Source: Chryseobacterium viscerum
Lineage (GTDB): Bacteria > Bacteroidota > Bacteroidia > Flavobacteriales > Weeksellaceae
Assembly: GCF_025949665.1 (NCBI RefSeq)
Contig: NZ_JAPDFT010000001.1
Location: forward strand, 62,001-126,000
Direction of reading: 5' to 3'
Length of the DNA: 64,000 bases
In this document: one piece after another, positions 42,800 to 53,161 of the stretch
Position numbering within the stretch: position 1 is the first letter of the stretch
Layout: each line of letters opens with the position of its first letter
Notes under the pieces: model-generated
Told to the model about the DNA's origin: nothing
The model's database searches: none
What the model saw: the letters and a program-made list of their open reading frames with translations, nothing else
Program-made: the position numbers and the translations under genes

Positions 42800-43756
42800 T
42801 TATTTTTCCAATGTTTCTAGTAGCCAATTCAGGCAAACTTCGGAATCCATAATTGACCAAGAATGTGGATTTTTCGTTCCGTCTAGCCGAACTCCTTTTC
42901 CTTGACTAACTATTACTCTAGCGTTTTCATTTCCCATTATTTTTAATTGGTTTATCATTGAGATGATATCAATTCCATTCCAATCATGTAAGTCACGATG
43001 TCTTTGATCAATTAACCAATCTGTATCCAAATCAGTAAACATTAAAAGAGGCATTTTTTTTAAATACTTTGCATTTCCGCCATCTTTTGCTCCATAAGAA
43101 TAAATAGAATTTTCCAGATATTTTTCTGGGAATTTATCTGGAGATCCTCCATAAATACTGTCCCAATTATTCTTTATCCATTGTGCTTCATCTACTGCCG
43201 GTTTATAAATATTTCTTTCGATTTCTCTTTCGCAATATTTATAAAATCTTGCCTGGTCTAAAGGTGCGTCTAAGGCAAAAACTCCTTTTGGTATTAGAAA
43301 AAACTTTTCCGGATTTTTAGTTGCCTTTTCAGCGTAAGTTAAAGAAATCATTGCGCCACTTGAAAGGCCTCCGATTATGAATTTATCTTTCGGTACTTTA
43401 TGCTTTGCGACAATTTCACTGAAAATTTTATCAAGTAATTTGAATTCTGCTTCTCGATTATCTGTTCCCCAATTGATTGATGGAACAATGACCATAATTC
43501 CTTTTTCAACTGCTATTTTTGGCAGACTTATTTGTTTTAATGTATTTTCAACGAGTTCTCCACCAGAAGGAATAATTACTAAAACACCTTTAATACTACT
43601 TTTTGGTACATATTTATAATAAAATAATTCTGTAGAATCATCATCATTAATGTACAGTTCAGCATCATCTGTTTTTGAAACAGATAATTTTTCAAATTCT
43701 TGAGCTTTACAAGATAAAACATTAAAAATTAGAGCAAAAATTAATATGTTTTTCAT
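42800..43756 (-). CDS. Lipoprotein alpha/beta hydrolase
   Basis: A 318-residue protein from the ATG at 43756 (the frame extends to 43795). The signal MKNILIFALIFNVLSC gives a lipid-modified Cys16. The alpha/beta-hydrolase fold shows GVLVIIPSGGELVENTL (oxyanion region), GIMVIVPSINWG, and the nucleophile elbow FIIGGLSSGAM; a likely catalytic His lies in KNPHSWSIMD. Substrate unknown. It is bracketed by inverted-repeat copies 2 and 3 and by cassette-flank sequences, so it is probably mobile cargo. Confidence 0.8.
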   Translation of the reverse strand: MKNILIFALIFNVLSCKAQEFEKLSVSKTDDAELYINDDDSTELFYYKYVPKSSIKGVLVIIPSGGELVENTLKQISLPKIAVEKGIMVIVPSINWGTDNREAEFKLLDKIFSEIVAKHKVPKDKFIIGGLSSGAMISLTYAEKATKNPEKFFLIPKGVFALDAPLDQARFYKYCEREIERNIYKPAVDEAQWIKNNWDSIYGGSPDKFPEKYLENSIYSYGAKDGGNAKYLKKMPLLMFTDLDTDWLIDQRHRDLHDWNGIDIISMINQLKIMGNENARVIVSQGKGVRLDGTKNPHSWSIMDSEVCLNWLLETLEK

Positions 43757-43786
43757 TTTTCTTTTTTTTCGGTCAAAATATCGTAC

Positions 43787-43814
43787 AACATCCAAATTTA
43801 TGCATTACGCTAAT
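43787..43814. repeat. Cassette-flank repeat, copy 2 (5' of the lipoprotein hydrolase)
   Basis: The segment from AACATCCAAATTTATG to CATTACGCTAAT matches 41169-41197 in about 24 of 29 positions and has the same position relative to its gene. Confidence 0.5.
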
Positions 43815-43876
43815 GTTGTTTTGGTTTTAGCCATCTATTTATTAATCATTAAATGTAAAATATAAATGTACTATTT

Positions 43877-43987
43877 CCCCTGCTCCCGCACGAATTCTTT
43901 CGTGTGGTTTAAATATTATAAATTAAACTCCCAATGATATAATCTAAAAGCCCAAGCCACACGATACAATCGCACGGTAACGAAGGG
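43877..43987. repeat. Island inverted-repeat element, copy 3
   Basis: A ~110-bp copy in the same orientation as copies 1 and 2, with a longer AT-rich middle. Right after it, CTGCTTCAAGCATGT (43990-44004) is identical to an internal groEL segment at 45151-45165, suggesting the element also ends inside a groEL remnant. Confidence 0.85.
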
Positions 43988-44015
43988 ATCTGCTTCAAGC
44001 ATGTTTATATATGCC

Positions 44016-44915
44016 TTATTTTGAAGCTTTAGATTTTTTACTATTCAATGCTTTCTGTTGTATCCATTGTACAGCAGTATCTACAGGGGCTGTATCATTG
44101 CTGGAGGAAGTATTGTGTCCCAGCTTAGGAAAAGAAGTATATTCGAAAGGCTTGCCTTGCGCTTTAAGCGTGTTCAATTGTTCTATACACAACTTTACCG
44201 GAATCTGTATGTCTTTTTCACCAAAAAGCCAAAGCCCGGGAATTGAAAGGGACTTCAGATAGTTTTTGGGGTCGGTGGCCACAAATTGATATTTGTCCGG
44301 ATCATTTTTAGTATGCTCAATGGCATCTGCTTCTGTATGATTTTCCCAAAAACTATTGTTTCCATTAGTATAAAACTGAAATCGAAGCTGTTCCAGAGTG
44401 GTAATGGTAGGACAACTAAATAAAACCATAAATTCAATTTGTGGATTTTTGCTTACTGCCATCGGGATGATCCATCCTGCCTGACTGAATCCGACTAATC
44501 CAATGGGTGTTTTTTTATCTTTCAAATAGGTTCGAAATGTTGTTACGGCTGCATTGGCGTCCTGAGCCAATAAATTAAGATTAGTAGTGTCAATATTATT
44601 CGTGCCAACAGATGGTCCTACATACACACCTCCGGATTCTCCAACTCCGCGTTTATCATAGGTGAATACAGCAATGCCTTCTTTAGCAAGACGTTTTGCA
44701 AATTCCAGTTCTCTTTTTACCGGATCGGATCCGTGAACAATTACGACTGCTGCAACCGGTTTTTTAGGCTCTAAAATGGAGCCTGCCAGAGTGATACCCT
44801 GACTTTCAAACTTTACATCCTGAATGGTAAAATCTGCGGATTGTGAAAATACCATTTCTGGCAAAGCTATTAATAATAGCAAAATATATAAATTAGAAAA
44901 AAAGCTGATTTTCAT
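44016..44915 (-). CDS. Secreted alpha/beta hydrolase (S9/dienelactone-hydrolase-like)
   Basis: A 299-residue exported protein with signal peptide ending FS-Q (MKISFFSNLYILLLLIALPE then MVFS). VHGSDPVKRELEFAKRLAKE, TYDKRGVGESGG, the nucleophile elbow GLVGFSQAGW and C-terminal PGLWLFGEKDIQIPV (Asp) and KLGHNTSS (His) complete the catalytic triad of an alpha/beta hydrolase such as bacterial acyl-peptide esterases. Its stop lies 12 bp after the groEL-like bit at 43990-44004 and its start is 30 bp from the groEL terminator, so it occupies the site directly 3' of groEL. Confidence 0.86.
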   Translation of the reverse strand: MKISFFSNLYILLLLIALPEMVFSQSADFTIQDVKFESQGITLAGSILEPKKPVAAVVIVHGSDPVKRELEFAKRLAKEGIAVFTYDKRGVGESGGVYVGPSVGTNNIDTTNLNLLAQDANAAVTTFRTYLKDKKTPIGLVGFSQAGWIIPMAVSKNPQIEFMVLFSCPTITTLEQLRFQFYTNGNNSFWENHTEADAIEHTKNDPDKYQFVATDPKNYLKSLSIPGLWLFGEKDIQIPVKLCIEQLNTLKAQGKPFEYTSFPKLGHNTSSSNDTAPVDTAVQWIQQKALNSKKSKASK

Positions 44916-44942
44916 AGATCATGGTTAGTTATCAAATATAAT

Positions 44943-44978
44943 ACAAAAAACCGCTCTATTTTTATAGAACGGTTTTAA
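44943..44978 (-). terminator. groEL terminator
   Basis: The ACCGTTCTAT/ATAGAGCGGT hairpin (minus strand) is followed by six T. Copies of this terminator together with the groEL 3' end occur at 42286, 42556 and probably 41342. Confidence 0.88.
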
Positions 44979-44998
44979 TTTATATATGGTAGTTAAGA

Positions 44999-46630
<1,632 letters not shown>

Positions 46631-46719
46631 TTATTGTATTAGTGTACTTTGTACAATGTATTAATGATTTTGTATCCTGAAAATATCATTTTACATGAAT
46701 ACATTTTACTTTTTACAAA

Positions 46720-46998
46720 TTAACCGATGATTCCTAATAAATCAGCTTCTCTTACGATTAAATAATCTTTTCCTTCAAGCTTCAATTCAGCTCCTGAATA
46801 TTTTCCATAAAGAACTTTGTCACCTACCTGAACAGTTGTAGGCTCATCTTTTTTACCAGGACCTACTGCCACAACAGTACCTTCTTGAGGCTTTTCCTTT
46901 GCAGTGTCCGGGATGATAATACCTGAAGCTGTTTTAGTTTCTGCAGCGATAGGCTCTACTAGAACTCTGTCTGCTAATGGTTTAAAGTTTACTGACAT
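46720..46998 (-). CDS. groES: Co-chaperonin GroES (10 kDa subunit)
   Basis: A 92-residue co-chaperonin that caps the GroEL ring. It starts [16 protein letters not shown], has the mobile loop [20 protein letters not shown] and [20 protein letters not shown] near the end. It precedes groEL in the usual order. No CIRCE element (TTAGCACTC-N9-GAGTGCTAA) is present upstream, so HrcA-type control is not indicated; only a weak TGCCAT..ATGGCA inverted repeat is seen at 47047-47076. Confidence 0.99.
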   Translation of the reverse strand: MSVNFKPLADRVLVEPIAAETKTASGIIIPDTAKEKPQEGTVVAVGPGKKDEPTTVQVGDKVLYGKYSGAELKLEGKDYLIVREADLLGIIG

Positions 46999-47113
46999 AA
47001 TATGTTTATTTATTAATTATTTCTGTGTAGTAATTCTCTAAATGTATGCCATGAGACACTGGTGGATGAAATGGCAGACTTTTATTTCCGAATGTGAAAA
47101 TTTGGCAGAAAAA

Positions 47114-47905
47114 TTATTTCTTGCGTGCTGGAAATCCGAAAAGATAACTCGTAGCTACAGGGACTATAAACAAAAGAACGGTAATAGCGGAAACCAGAAT
47201 TTCCATGGTATGACTGGCTAAAAACTGAGCAAAAGCTGTAGCAGGGTAGAAGTGTTCGTATAATGACAAACTTAGTTTAACTCCTAAAATAGCAATCACA
47301 ATAAAAGCGGCCGTTTCCAGAAAAGGGAATATCTGCATCAGACGGACAAACCACTGTGCAATAAATCTCATCGCTAAAATTCCTATAAATACCCCAAGTG
47401 TAATCAAAAGTAAATTGTCTGAAAACGCTACCGCAGCAAAAACATTATCTATGGAAAAAGCAAGATCCATTACTTCTACAATAGCTACAGTGGCCCAGAA
47501 CTGTCCCAGCAGTCCGATTGAATTTTTGTACAGCCAACTGGATTCTTTGTCCGGGGTTTCCTCAGGATTTTCTTCATCATTTGTGTTTTTAATCTTTTTG
47601 ATAAACCAGTCAAAGGAAATATAGAGCAGATAGAATCCTCCTAATGGTTTTAGCCACCATACGGAAATCAGTACGGAAGCAAAAATAAGGGCCAGTCCAC
47701 GAAATACATAAGCTCCAAGGATTCCGTATTTCAAGGCTTTTTTTCTTTGATGTTCGGGCAGATCCATTACGATGGTAGCTAGTACAGCTGCATTGTCTAC
47801 AGAGAGAAGGCTTTCGATCAGGATAAGATTACCGATGATAGCGATGGATTTTGCAGGATTTTGTAATATGTCATTTAAAAGGTGTGTGAAATCAGGAAAC
47901 ATCAT
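47114..47905 (-). CDS. TerC family membrane protein
   Basis: A 263-residue integral membrane protein with seven or more helices. The two acidic family motifs are present: LIESLLSVDNAAVLATIV (about 28-45) and VMDLAFSIDNVFAAVAF. TerC-family members were found through tellurite resistance; several export Mn2+ or work with the Sec machinery on metalation of exported proteins. A loop of acidic residues (TNDEENPEETPDKES) splits the two halves. Its start overlaps the end of the symporter gene by 14 bp, so the two are translationally coupled. Confidence 0.9.
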   Translation of the reverse strand: MMFPDFTHLLNDILQNPAKSIAIIGNLILIESLLSVDNAAVLATIVMDLPEHQRKKALKYGILGAYVFRGLALIFASVLISVWWLKPLGGFYLLYISFDWFIKKIKNTNDEENPEETPDKESSWLYKNSIGLLGQFWATVAIVEVMDLAFSIDNVFAAVAFSDNLLLITLGVFIGILAMRFIAQWFVRLMQIFPFLETAAFIVIAILGVKLSLSLYEHFYPATAFAQFLASHTMEILVSAITVLLFIVPVATSYLFGFPARKK

Positions 47906-49103
47906 TTTTTAAAGAAATAGAATTTTGATTAAGTTTTGAAATAATGGCAGCAGAAACTGAAATACCTATGAAATTGGTAACCGATCTGGCTTCGTTCATA
48001 AAGCGGTCTATACTGTATAAAAGAGCAAGATCTGTGGTGGGAATTTTTCCAAAACGGCTTAGGGTAAACATCAGGGCAAGGAAGCCTGATCCGGGTACTC
48101 CCGAAGCTGTTTTTGAAGCAATTGAAATCGTTATAAAAAGCCAGAAATAATCTTTTACCGTAAGAGGAATATTATAAAACTGGATAAGAAAAATACATGA
48201 AATTGAAAGGTAAATACAGGCTCCTGCCAGATTAAAATTGTATCCGAGAGGAATAATAAGACGAAGAATTTTCCGGTCATAGCCTTGTGATTCCATTTTA
48301 TCAAAAATCATGGGGAAGGCGGTCTTTGAAGAAGAAGTGGCCACTACAAGAATGATTTCCTCTTTGATGCTGATTAAAAAATCCCAAAGGTTAATTTTAA
48401 AGTAAGCCGTTACAATACCTAGTATTCCGAAAATGAAAAATACACAGGTAAGATATACCGTTGCAACTATCTTACTTAATGGCAGTAAAGTATTAATCCC
48501 ATATACAGAAATTCCGTAAGCGATATTAGAGAAAATGACTATCGGAAGAAAGATGTAAACATACTTGATGATCTTGAAAAACAAGTTTCTTCCCTTATCA
48601 ATCGTTTTAAGAATGTTATTTTTTTTCTTTGAAAGGCCAATCACAACTCCCGCAGATATTGATATTAAAAGAAAAAGCACATAATTGCTGATATGCAACG
48701 GATTCGTGGATGTGGTTAAAAATCTTTCCGGAAGCGCTTTGTGGGAAGAAATGATAATTCCCGTATTGGCTCCTGGTTTTAAAAGAAGCCCGGAACCGAT
48801 TCCCAATACAATACTTACGGAGGTGATGATTAAAAAGTACAGAACCATCTGACTTACAATTTTAAAAGCATTTTTGGTGCTGAAAATGTAGCTTACCCCA
48901 TAAGTTACAGCAATGAAAATAACAGGAATAATCAAAACCTCAAGAAGCATGAAAAAGTAACTGCTTACCGTTTCCAGATGTTTACTGACTTCCGGGAAAT
49001 AATAACCGGTTAATGCTCCACAGATAATCGCTGTGAACACATATAGAGTTAAGTTTCTTAAATAGGAGTCTGTAAATGTTTTTTGCTTAGAAGGTTTCAT
49101 CAT
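47892..49103 (-). CDS. Dicarboxylate/amino acid:cation symporter (DAACS, GltP-like)
   Basis: A 403-residue inner-membrane carrier of the SLC1/DAACS family. Around eight helices are seen; the conserved serine-rich hairpin region reads ILVVATSSSKTAFPMIFDKM, followed by PLGYNFNLAGACIYLS (the Na+/substrate motif, N..G) and KTASGVPGSGFLALMF (hairpin 2). Substrate is probably a C4-dicarboxylate or acidic amino acid. It overlaps terC and follows the CitMHS gene by 43 bp. Confidence 0.88.
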   Translation of the reverse strand: MMKPSKQKTFTDSYLRNLTLYVFTAIICGALTGYYFPEVSKHLETVSSYFFMLLEVLIIPVIFIAVTYGVSYIFSTKNAFKIVSQMVLYFLIITSVSIVLGIGSGLLLKPGANTGIIISSHKALPERFLTTSTNPLHISNYVLFLLISISAGVVIGLSKKKNNILKTIDKGRNLFFKIIKYVYIFLPIVIFSNIAYGISVYGINTLLPLSKIVATVYLTCVFFIFGILGIVTAYFKINLWDFLISIKEEIILVVATSSSKTAFPMIFDKMESQGYDRKILRLIIPLGYNFNLAGACIYLSISCIFLIQFYNIPLTVKDYFWLFITISIASKTASGVPGSGFLALMFTLSRFGKIPTTDLALLYSIDRFMNEARSVTNFIGISVSAAIISKLNQNSISLKNDVS

Positions 49104-49146
49104 TCACTTTTTATTGGGTAAGATTACAAAATTCAAAGATATAACC

Positions 49147-50433
49147 TTATATAATACCAAGAAGCAATGCGCTCAGCAACATTACGATTGATGATCCTAT
49201 GGCCCATTTTAAAGTGAATTTCAGATGGTCCGAGAATTCCACACCTGCCAGTGAAACCAACAGATAAGTAGAAGGAACCAAAGGACTTAATAAATGAGAA
49301 GCCTGCCCCACAAGGCTGGCACGTCCTAAAATATCAGGAGGAATATTCAGCTGGCTGCCGGTTGCAGTAATCACAGGCAATATTCCAAAATAATAGGCAT
49401 CATTGGTAAGGAAAAAAGTAAGCGGTACACTGAATATTGCAGTGATGACGTTCAGATATCCACCCCATGTTTTAGGAACGATACTGATAATACTGTTTCC
49501 CATAGAATTCATAATTCCGGTACCATTCAGGATTCCTGTAAAAATTCCTGCTCCGAAGATCATTCCTGCTACAGATAATGCATTTCCTGCATGTTTTGAA
49601 ATGATTTTCTGCTGGTCTTTCAGTTTCGGATAATTAATTAGGGAAGCTATACAAAAGGCAATCATAAAGGCAATTCCCAAAGGAATAATATCAAGAATCA
49701 TTACGCAAAGCAGGACAATGGTAAGGATCAGATTGATAATAATAAGTTTGGGACGTCTTAATGCGGGATCATTTTCCCCGGCAATATCCTGTCCGCTGTA
49801 TTTGGTATATTTTCCGTGCTTGCTTATTCTTTTTTTCTCCCGTACACCCAAAATATAGGCGACAAAAAATACCCAGATCAGCCCGATCACCATTACCGGG
49901 ATCATAGGAACGAATATTTCTGTGTGGCCCAGTTTAAGGGAACTCATCACTCTTGCAGTAGGTCCTCCCCATGGTAAAATATTCATAATACCGCCTGCAA
50001 GCATGATAATACAGGTCAGAACCAAAGGGTTCATCCCTTGTTTTTTATAAAGTGGGAGTAATGCAGCCACTACAATAATGTAAGTGGAAGAGCCATCGCC
50101 GTCTAATGAAACTAAAGTGGTGAGAAGGGCAGTTCCGATGGTTGTTTTTACAGGATTATCTCCTACAGCCTTTAATATGGCATTGACAAGGGGCTCGAAA
50201 AGCCCTGTATCAATCATCAGACTGAAATACAGGATGGCAAAAATCAGCATAACTCCCGTAAGTGCTATTTCTTTTACTCCGTCTTTCATCATTTTTCCGA
50301 GGTCAGGTCCAAATCCTGCAACTACAGCTATAAGAACCGGAACTAGAACTAAGGCGGTAAGTGGAGTCATCTTTTTGTTCATGATGAGAACCATGAAGAT
50401 GAAAATCATTAAAAAGCCAAGAAGGGTCAGCAT
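49147..50433 (-). CDS. CitMHS-family citrate:metal/proton symporter
   Basis: A 428-residue membrane carrier of about 11-12 helices. Typical CitMHS features are LTALVLVPVLIAVVAGFGPD near the start, the loop VSLDGDGSSTYIIVVAALLP and ILPWGGPTARVMSSLKLG, and a matching second half SVPLTFFLTNDAYYFGILPV. Family members import citrate complexed with Mg2+ or Ca2+. It is the second gene of a DUF2490-CitMHS-DAACS-TerC block reading away from a two-component system, which may control it. Confidence 0.9.
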   Translation of the reverse strand: MLTLLGFLMIFIFMVLIMNKKMTPLTALVLVPVLIAVVAGFGPDLGKMMKDGVKEIALTGVMLIFAILYFSLMIDTGLFEPLVNAILKAVGDNPVKTTIGTALLTTLVSLDGDGSSTYIIVVAALLPLYKKQGMNPLVLTCIIMLAGGIMNILPWGGPTARVMSSLKLGHTEIFVPMIPVMVIGLIWVFFVAYILGVREKKRISKHGKYTKYSGQDIAGENDPALRRPKLIIINLILTIVLLCVMILDIIPLGIAFMIAFCIASLINYPKLKDQQKIISKHAGNALSVAGMIFGAGIFTGILNGTGIMNSMGNSIISIVPKTWGGYLNVITAIFSVPLTFFLTNDAYYFGILPVITATGSQLNIPPDILGRASLVGQASHLLSPLVPSTYLLVSLAGVEFSDHLKFTLKWAIGSSIVMLLSALLLGII

Positions 50434-50460
50434 AGTTTTGTGTAAATATTAATGAGGTTA

Positions 50461-51153
50461 TTATTGTTTCTTTTTTCTCCAGTCAAAATTGTTTCTGAAT
50501 CCTACGAATCCATAATTACTTGTTTTTTTGGTTTCCAGCTGATTGATAAAGGCTAGCTCCAAAGCAGAATTTTTTCCTAGTTTTATTCCAAGACCTGCCG
50601 TAATACGATTGCTGTCGAAGGGTTCTAGCTTATCAACATTCATTCTTATTTCATTTTTAAGAATACCATAAAGCTTTTCTTTTTCTCCTTTTTTATTGAA
50701 AGGAATTCTGACAGAGATCAGATACCGGATTCTTACTTCAAATTCATCAGGATTACTGATAAAACGTTCTTCCACTCTAAGCCGGTTGGAAATTGACGTT
50801 CTGCCGATGTAATAATCAGCGGTTACCTGCTGGAAAGGTCTTTTTTCATATCTTATCTTTTTAGAATCATCAGCATTATAAGATTCAAGGATTAAAAACA
50901 TAGCTCCTGCAGCAGGTTTTATATTTTCCACCACTTCATAATCTACATAGGCATTCACGAGAAAAAGCCTTGTGTCATAGGCAAGATCAAAAGAACGGTA
51001 TTGAGTAAGTGCGGTTAAAGTACTTTTATCCGTAAGCTTTGCCGACATCAGGTATTGAAACCACATATTATAGTTGTCTTTACTCTGACTGTGTAAAAGG
51101 CTATTTACCATGCAAAATGATAAAATAAGCATTAATTGTATATTAAGTTTCAT
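50461..51153 (-). CDS. DUF2490 family outer-membrane-like protein
   Basis: A 230-residue exported protein (signal peptide ends LLHS-Q). The DUF2490 pattern is seen: NMWFQYLMSAKLTDKSTLTA, TQYRSFDLAYDTRLFLVNAY, RVEERFI followed by RIRYLISVRIPF, ending in an amphipathic barrel-like strand (YGFVGFRNNFDWRKKKQ). The family is thought to form small outer-membrane beta-barrels. It is 27 bp upstream of the CitMHS gene and so may aid passage of the same substrate across the outer membrane. The 100-bp gap to the divergent sensor kinase should hold both promoters. Confidence 0.82.
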   Translation of the reverse strand: MKLNIQLMLILSFCMVNSLLHSQSKDNYNMWFQYLMSAKLTDKSTLTALTQYRSFDLAYDTRLFLVNAYVDYEVVENIKPAAGAMFLILESYNADDSKKIRYEKRPFQQVTADYYIGRTSISNRLRVEERFISNPDEFEVRIRYLISVRIPFNKKGEKEKLYGILKNEIRMNVDKLEPFDSNRITAGLGIKLGKNSALELAFINQLETKKTSNYGFVGFRNNFDWRKKKQ

Positions 51154-51304
51154 GTAATATTTGATTAATATTGCGGTTTCTCAAATATATTTATTCGACA
51201 GAGCGGGACTGGATTTTTTCAATCAATGACAGTTTTTCTCAACGAACTGCATTTTGAGACAAAAAGATATTATATTTGATGCGTTTCAAAATAAGGTATG
51301 GACT

Positions 51305-52417
51305 ATGTTTTTAATCATTAATTTTATTATTATATTATTGATTATCAGAATTTTATTTAGTGGTAAGATTCTGGAAAGTCTTATGAAGTACCGTTGGAAA
51401 TTTTTGTTGAGGTTTCAGCATGTTTTTTTCTTTTTTATCTTCATTTTGATGACTTATTTCACCGAAAACTACTTCCTGGATTCAACTCAGTTGGTAATAA
51501 GCATTATTTTGAATACAATTTTTAATGTGGGAATTTATTATCTGGTATACTATTATCTTGTTCCCCGGTTTTATTTATCCAATAAGTATCCGGAGTTTAT
51601 CCTTTATGCTTTAATCTGTTTTTTGGTGTCCAGTCTTTTCAGAATTCTGTGGGAGCCGGCAGTTTTTCAGATCGATTTCAGTGAAAAAAGTTACCATGTT
51701 GGGTTCCTGTATAATGTGTACATCTCGCAGGGAATAATAATTCTGGTCGGTTCTTTTTTGGGAATTACCAAAGACAAATTTTTAATTGAGCAGGATGTAA
51801 TCAGCCTTGGAGAAGAGAAAGACCAGCTTTATCTTGATTTGCTGAAGTCTAAACTGAATCCTCATTTTTTGTTGAATACTCTTAATAATATATACGCGAA
51901 CAGTTTTACCCATTCAGAGAAAACGTCGGATTCTATTTTGCAGTTGAGCCGGCTTCTGAAGTATATTATTTATGACAGTGGAAAGGAAAAAGTAACGATT
52001 TCCCAGGAATTTTCTTCACTGAAAGCTCTTGCAGCTTTATACCAGCTTAAATATAATAACCAGCTTGATATTGTAATGGATATTGAAGATCAGGAAGAAT
52101 TTGACATTGCTGAAATCCCGTCTGCTATACTTCTTACTTTATTTGAAAATGCATTAAAGCACTCAGCAATAGGAGAGGATGCTCATGGTTTTATAAAATT
52201 ATTCTGTAATATTGAGCGCTTTGAACTGTATTTTGAAATTATAAATTCTGTAGGGAAAGATAGAAATCATGCGGCTGAATCTAATTATCACGGATTGGGT
52301 AATGAAGCAATTATTCATATATTGGAAAAATTTTATCCTGATCAGTATGAATTTTATTCCGGACCGAAAGAAAATGATCAATATAAAATTGCTTTAACAA
52401 TTACTATCAATGGCTAA
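51305..52417 (+). CDS. LytS-type sensor histidine kinase
   Basis: A 370-residue inner-membrane kinase from the ATG at 51305; the frame opens at a TTG at 51254 (387 aa) and either could be used. Four to five membrane helices fill the first ~170 residues. The His_kinase domain carries the phosphoacceptor in KLNPHFLLNTLNNIY (about His187), LLKYIIYDSG, and the ATPase N-box IPSAILLTLFENALKHS. The G-box is weak (NYHGLGNEAII). It overlaps the response-regulator gene by 8 bp. Kinases of this type (as in LytS, AgrC-like and YehU) pair with LytTR regulators. Confidence 0.9.
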   Translation: MFLIINFIIILLIIRILFSGKILESLMKYRWKFLLRFQHVFFFFIFILMTYFTENYFLDSTQLVISIILNTIFNVGIYYLVYYYLVPRFYLSNKYPEFILYALICFLVSSLFRILWEPAVFQIDFSEKSYHVGFLYNVYISQGIIILVGSFLGITKDKFLIEQDVISLGEEKDQLYLDLLKSKLNPHFLLNTLNNIYANSFTHSEKTSDSILQLSRLLKYIIYDSGKEKVTISQEFSSLKALAALYQLKYNNQLDIVMDIEDQEEFDIAEIPSAILLTLFENALKHSAIGEDAHGFIKLFCNIERFELYFEIINSVGKDRNHAAESNYHGLGNEAIIHILEKFYPDQYEFYSGPKENDQYKIALTITING

Positions 52418-53108
52418 CCTTACTATCGTTAATGTAGATGATGAATATCCTGCATTGCAGCTTGTAAAACAATATTGCGATCAGCTTGAAGATGTTGAAC
52501 TGCTGGCTTCATTTCAGAAACCGGAAGAGGCGCTGGCATTCCTGAAAGCAAATAAAGTGGATTTGGTTGTTTTCGATATCAATATGCCTGGAATCAATGG
52601 AGTAGAACTTTTGCAGCAGCTTCCCGATCCGCCGTTATGTATTTTTCTTACACTGGAAACAAAATACGCGGTGAAAGCCTTTGAACTGGATGTTGTTCAT
52701 TATCTCATAAAACCTGTAGACTTTGATACTTTCAAAAAAGCGGTTAATAAAGCAAGAGATTTTGTTCAGTTTAAAAGCTCTGCTAATAACCAGCAGCAGG
52801 AAGACTATATTATGTTCAAATCCAATTACGTGATGAATAAAGTTTTTCTTAAAGATATTCTATGGATACAGGGATTCGGGGAATATATTGTACTGATGAC
52901 CCCATTGAAAAAATATATGATTTTGGAGAGAATGTCAAATTTTGAAGAGAAATTTCAGCATTTCGGGTTTATCAGAATTCATAAGTCTTATATCGTTTTG
53001 TCGGATCATATCAATTCTTATAATTCCGGTCATGTTTTTTTGAAAAACGGAGAAGAACTTCCACTTGGGCGAACTTATAAAAAGAACGTAAAAGCACATT
53101 TAAGCTAA
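52410..53108 (+). CDS. LytTR-family response regulator
   Basis: A 232-residue regulator. The receiver domain has VDDEYPAL (acidic pocket), the phosphoacceptor Asp56 in LVVFDINMPGINGVEL, and Lys near residue 107 in HYLIKPVDF. The LytTR DNA-binding domain follows (about 130-232): KDILWIQGFGEYIVLMTP, FIRIHKSYIVLSDHINSY and LPLGRTYKKNVKAHL. LytTR regulators bind pairs of short repeats near promoters. Candidate targets are the divergent CitMHS operon and the two GG-leader peptide genes directly downstream on the opposite strand. Confidence 0.95.
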   Translation: MANLTIVNVDDEYPALQLVKQYCDQLEDVELLASFQKPEEALAFLKANKVDLVVFDINMPGINGVELLQQLPDPPLCIFLTLETKYAVKAFELDVVHYLIKPVDFDTFKKAVNKARDFVQFKSSANNQQQEDYIMFKSNYVMNKVFLKDILWIQGFGEYIVLMTPLKKYMILERMSNFEEKFQHFGFIRIHKSYIVLSDHINSYNSGHVFLKNGEELPLGRTYKKNVKAHLS

Positions 53109-53111
53109 AAA

Positions 53112-53138
53112 ATAAAAGCCGGAATTTTCCGGCTTTCA
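53112..53138. terminator. Bidirectional terminator
   Basis: The AAAAGCCGGAA/TTCCGGCTTT hairpin with A/T flanks ends the two-component operon (plus) and the first peptide gene (minus). Confidence 0.88.
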
Positions 53139-53161
53139 AAAATTGTTATCTGATGGCTGAA

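Noticed and set aside
41887..43987. CRISPR array
   Set aside because: Three ~100-bp palindromic units at irregular spacing of hundreds of bases with genes between; no short regular repeats or spacers.
47047..47076. TGCCAT..ATGGCA inverted repeat upstream of groES as a heat-shock operator
   Set aside because: Only six-base arms spaced by 18 bases; it does not match CIRCE or any operator I can name.
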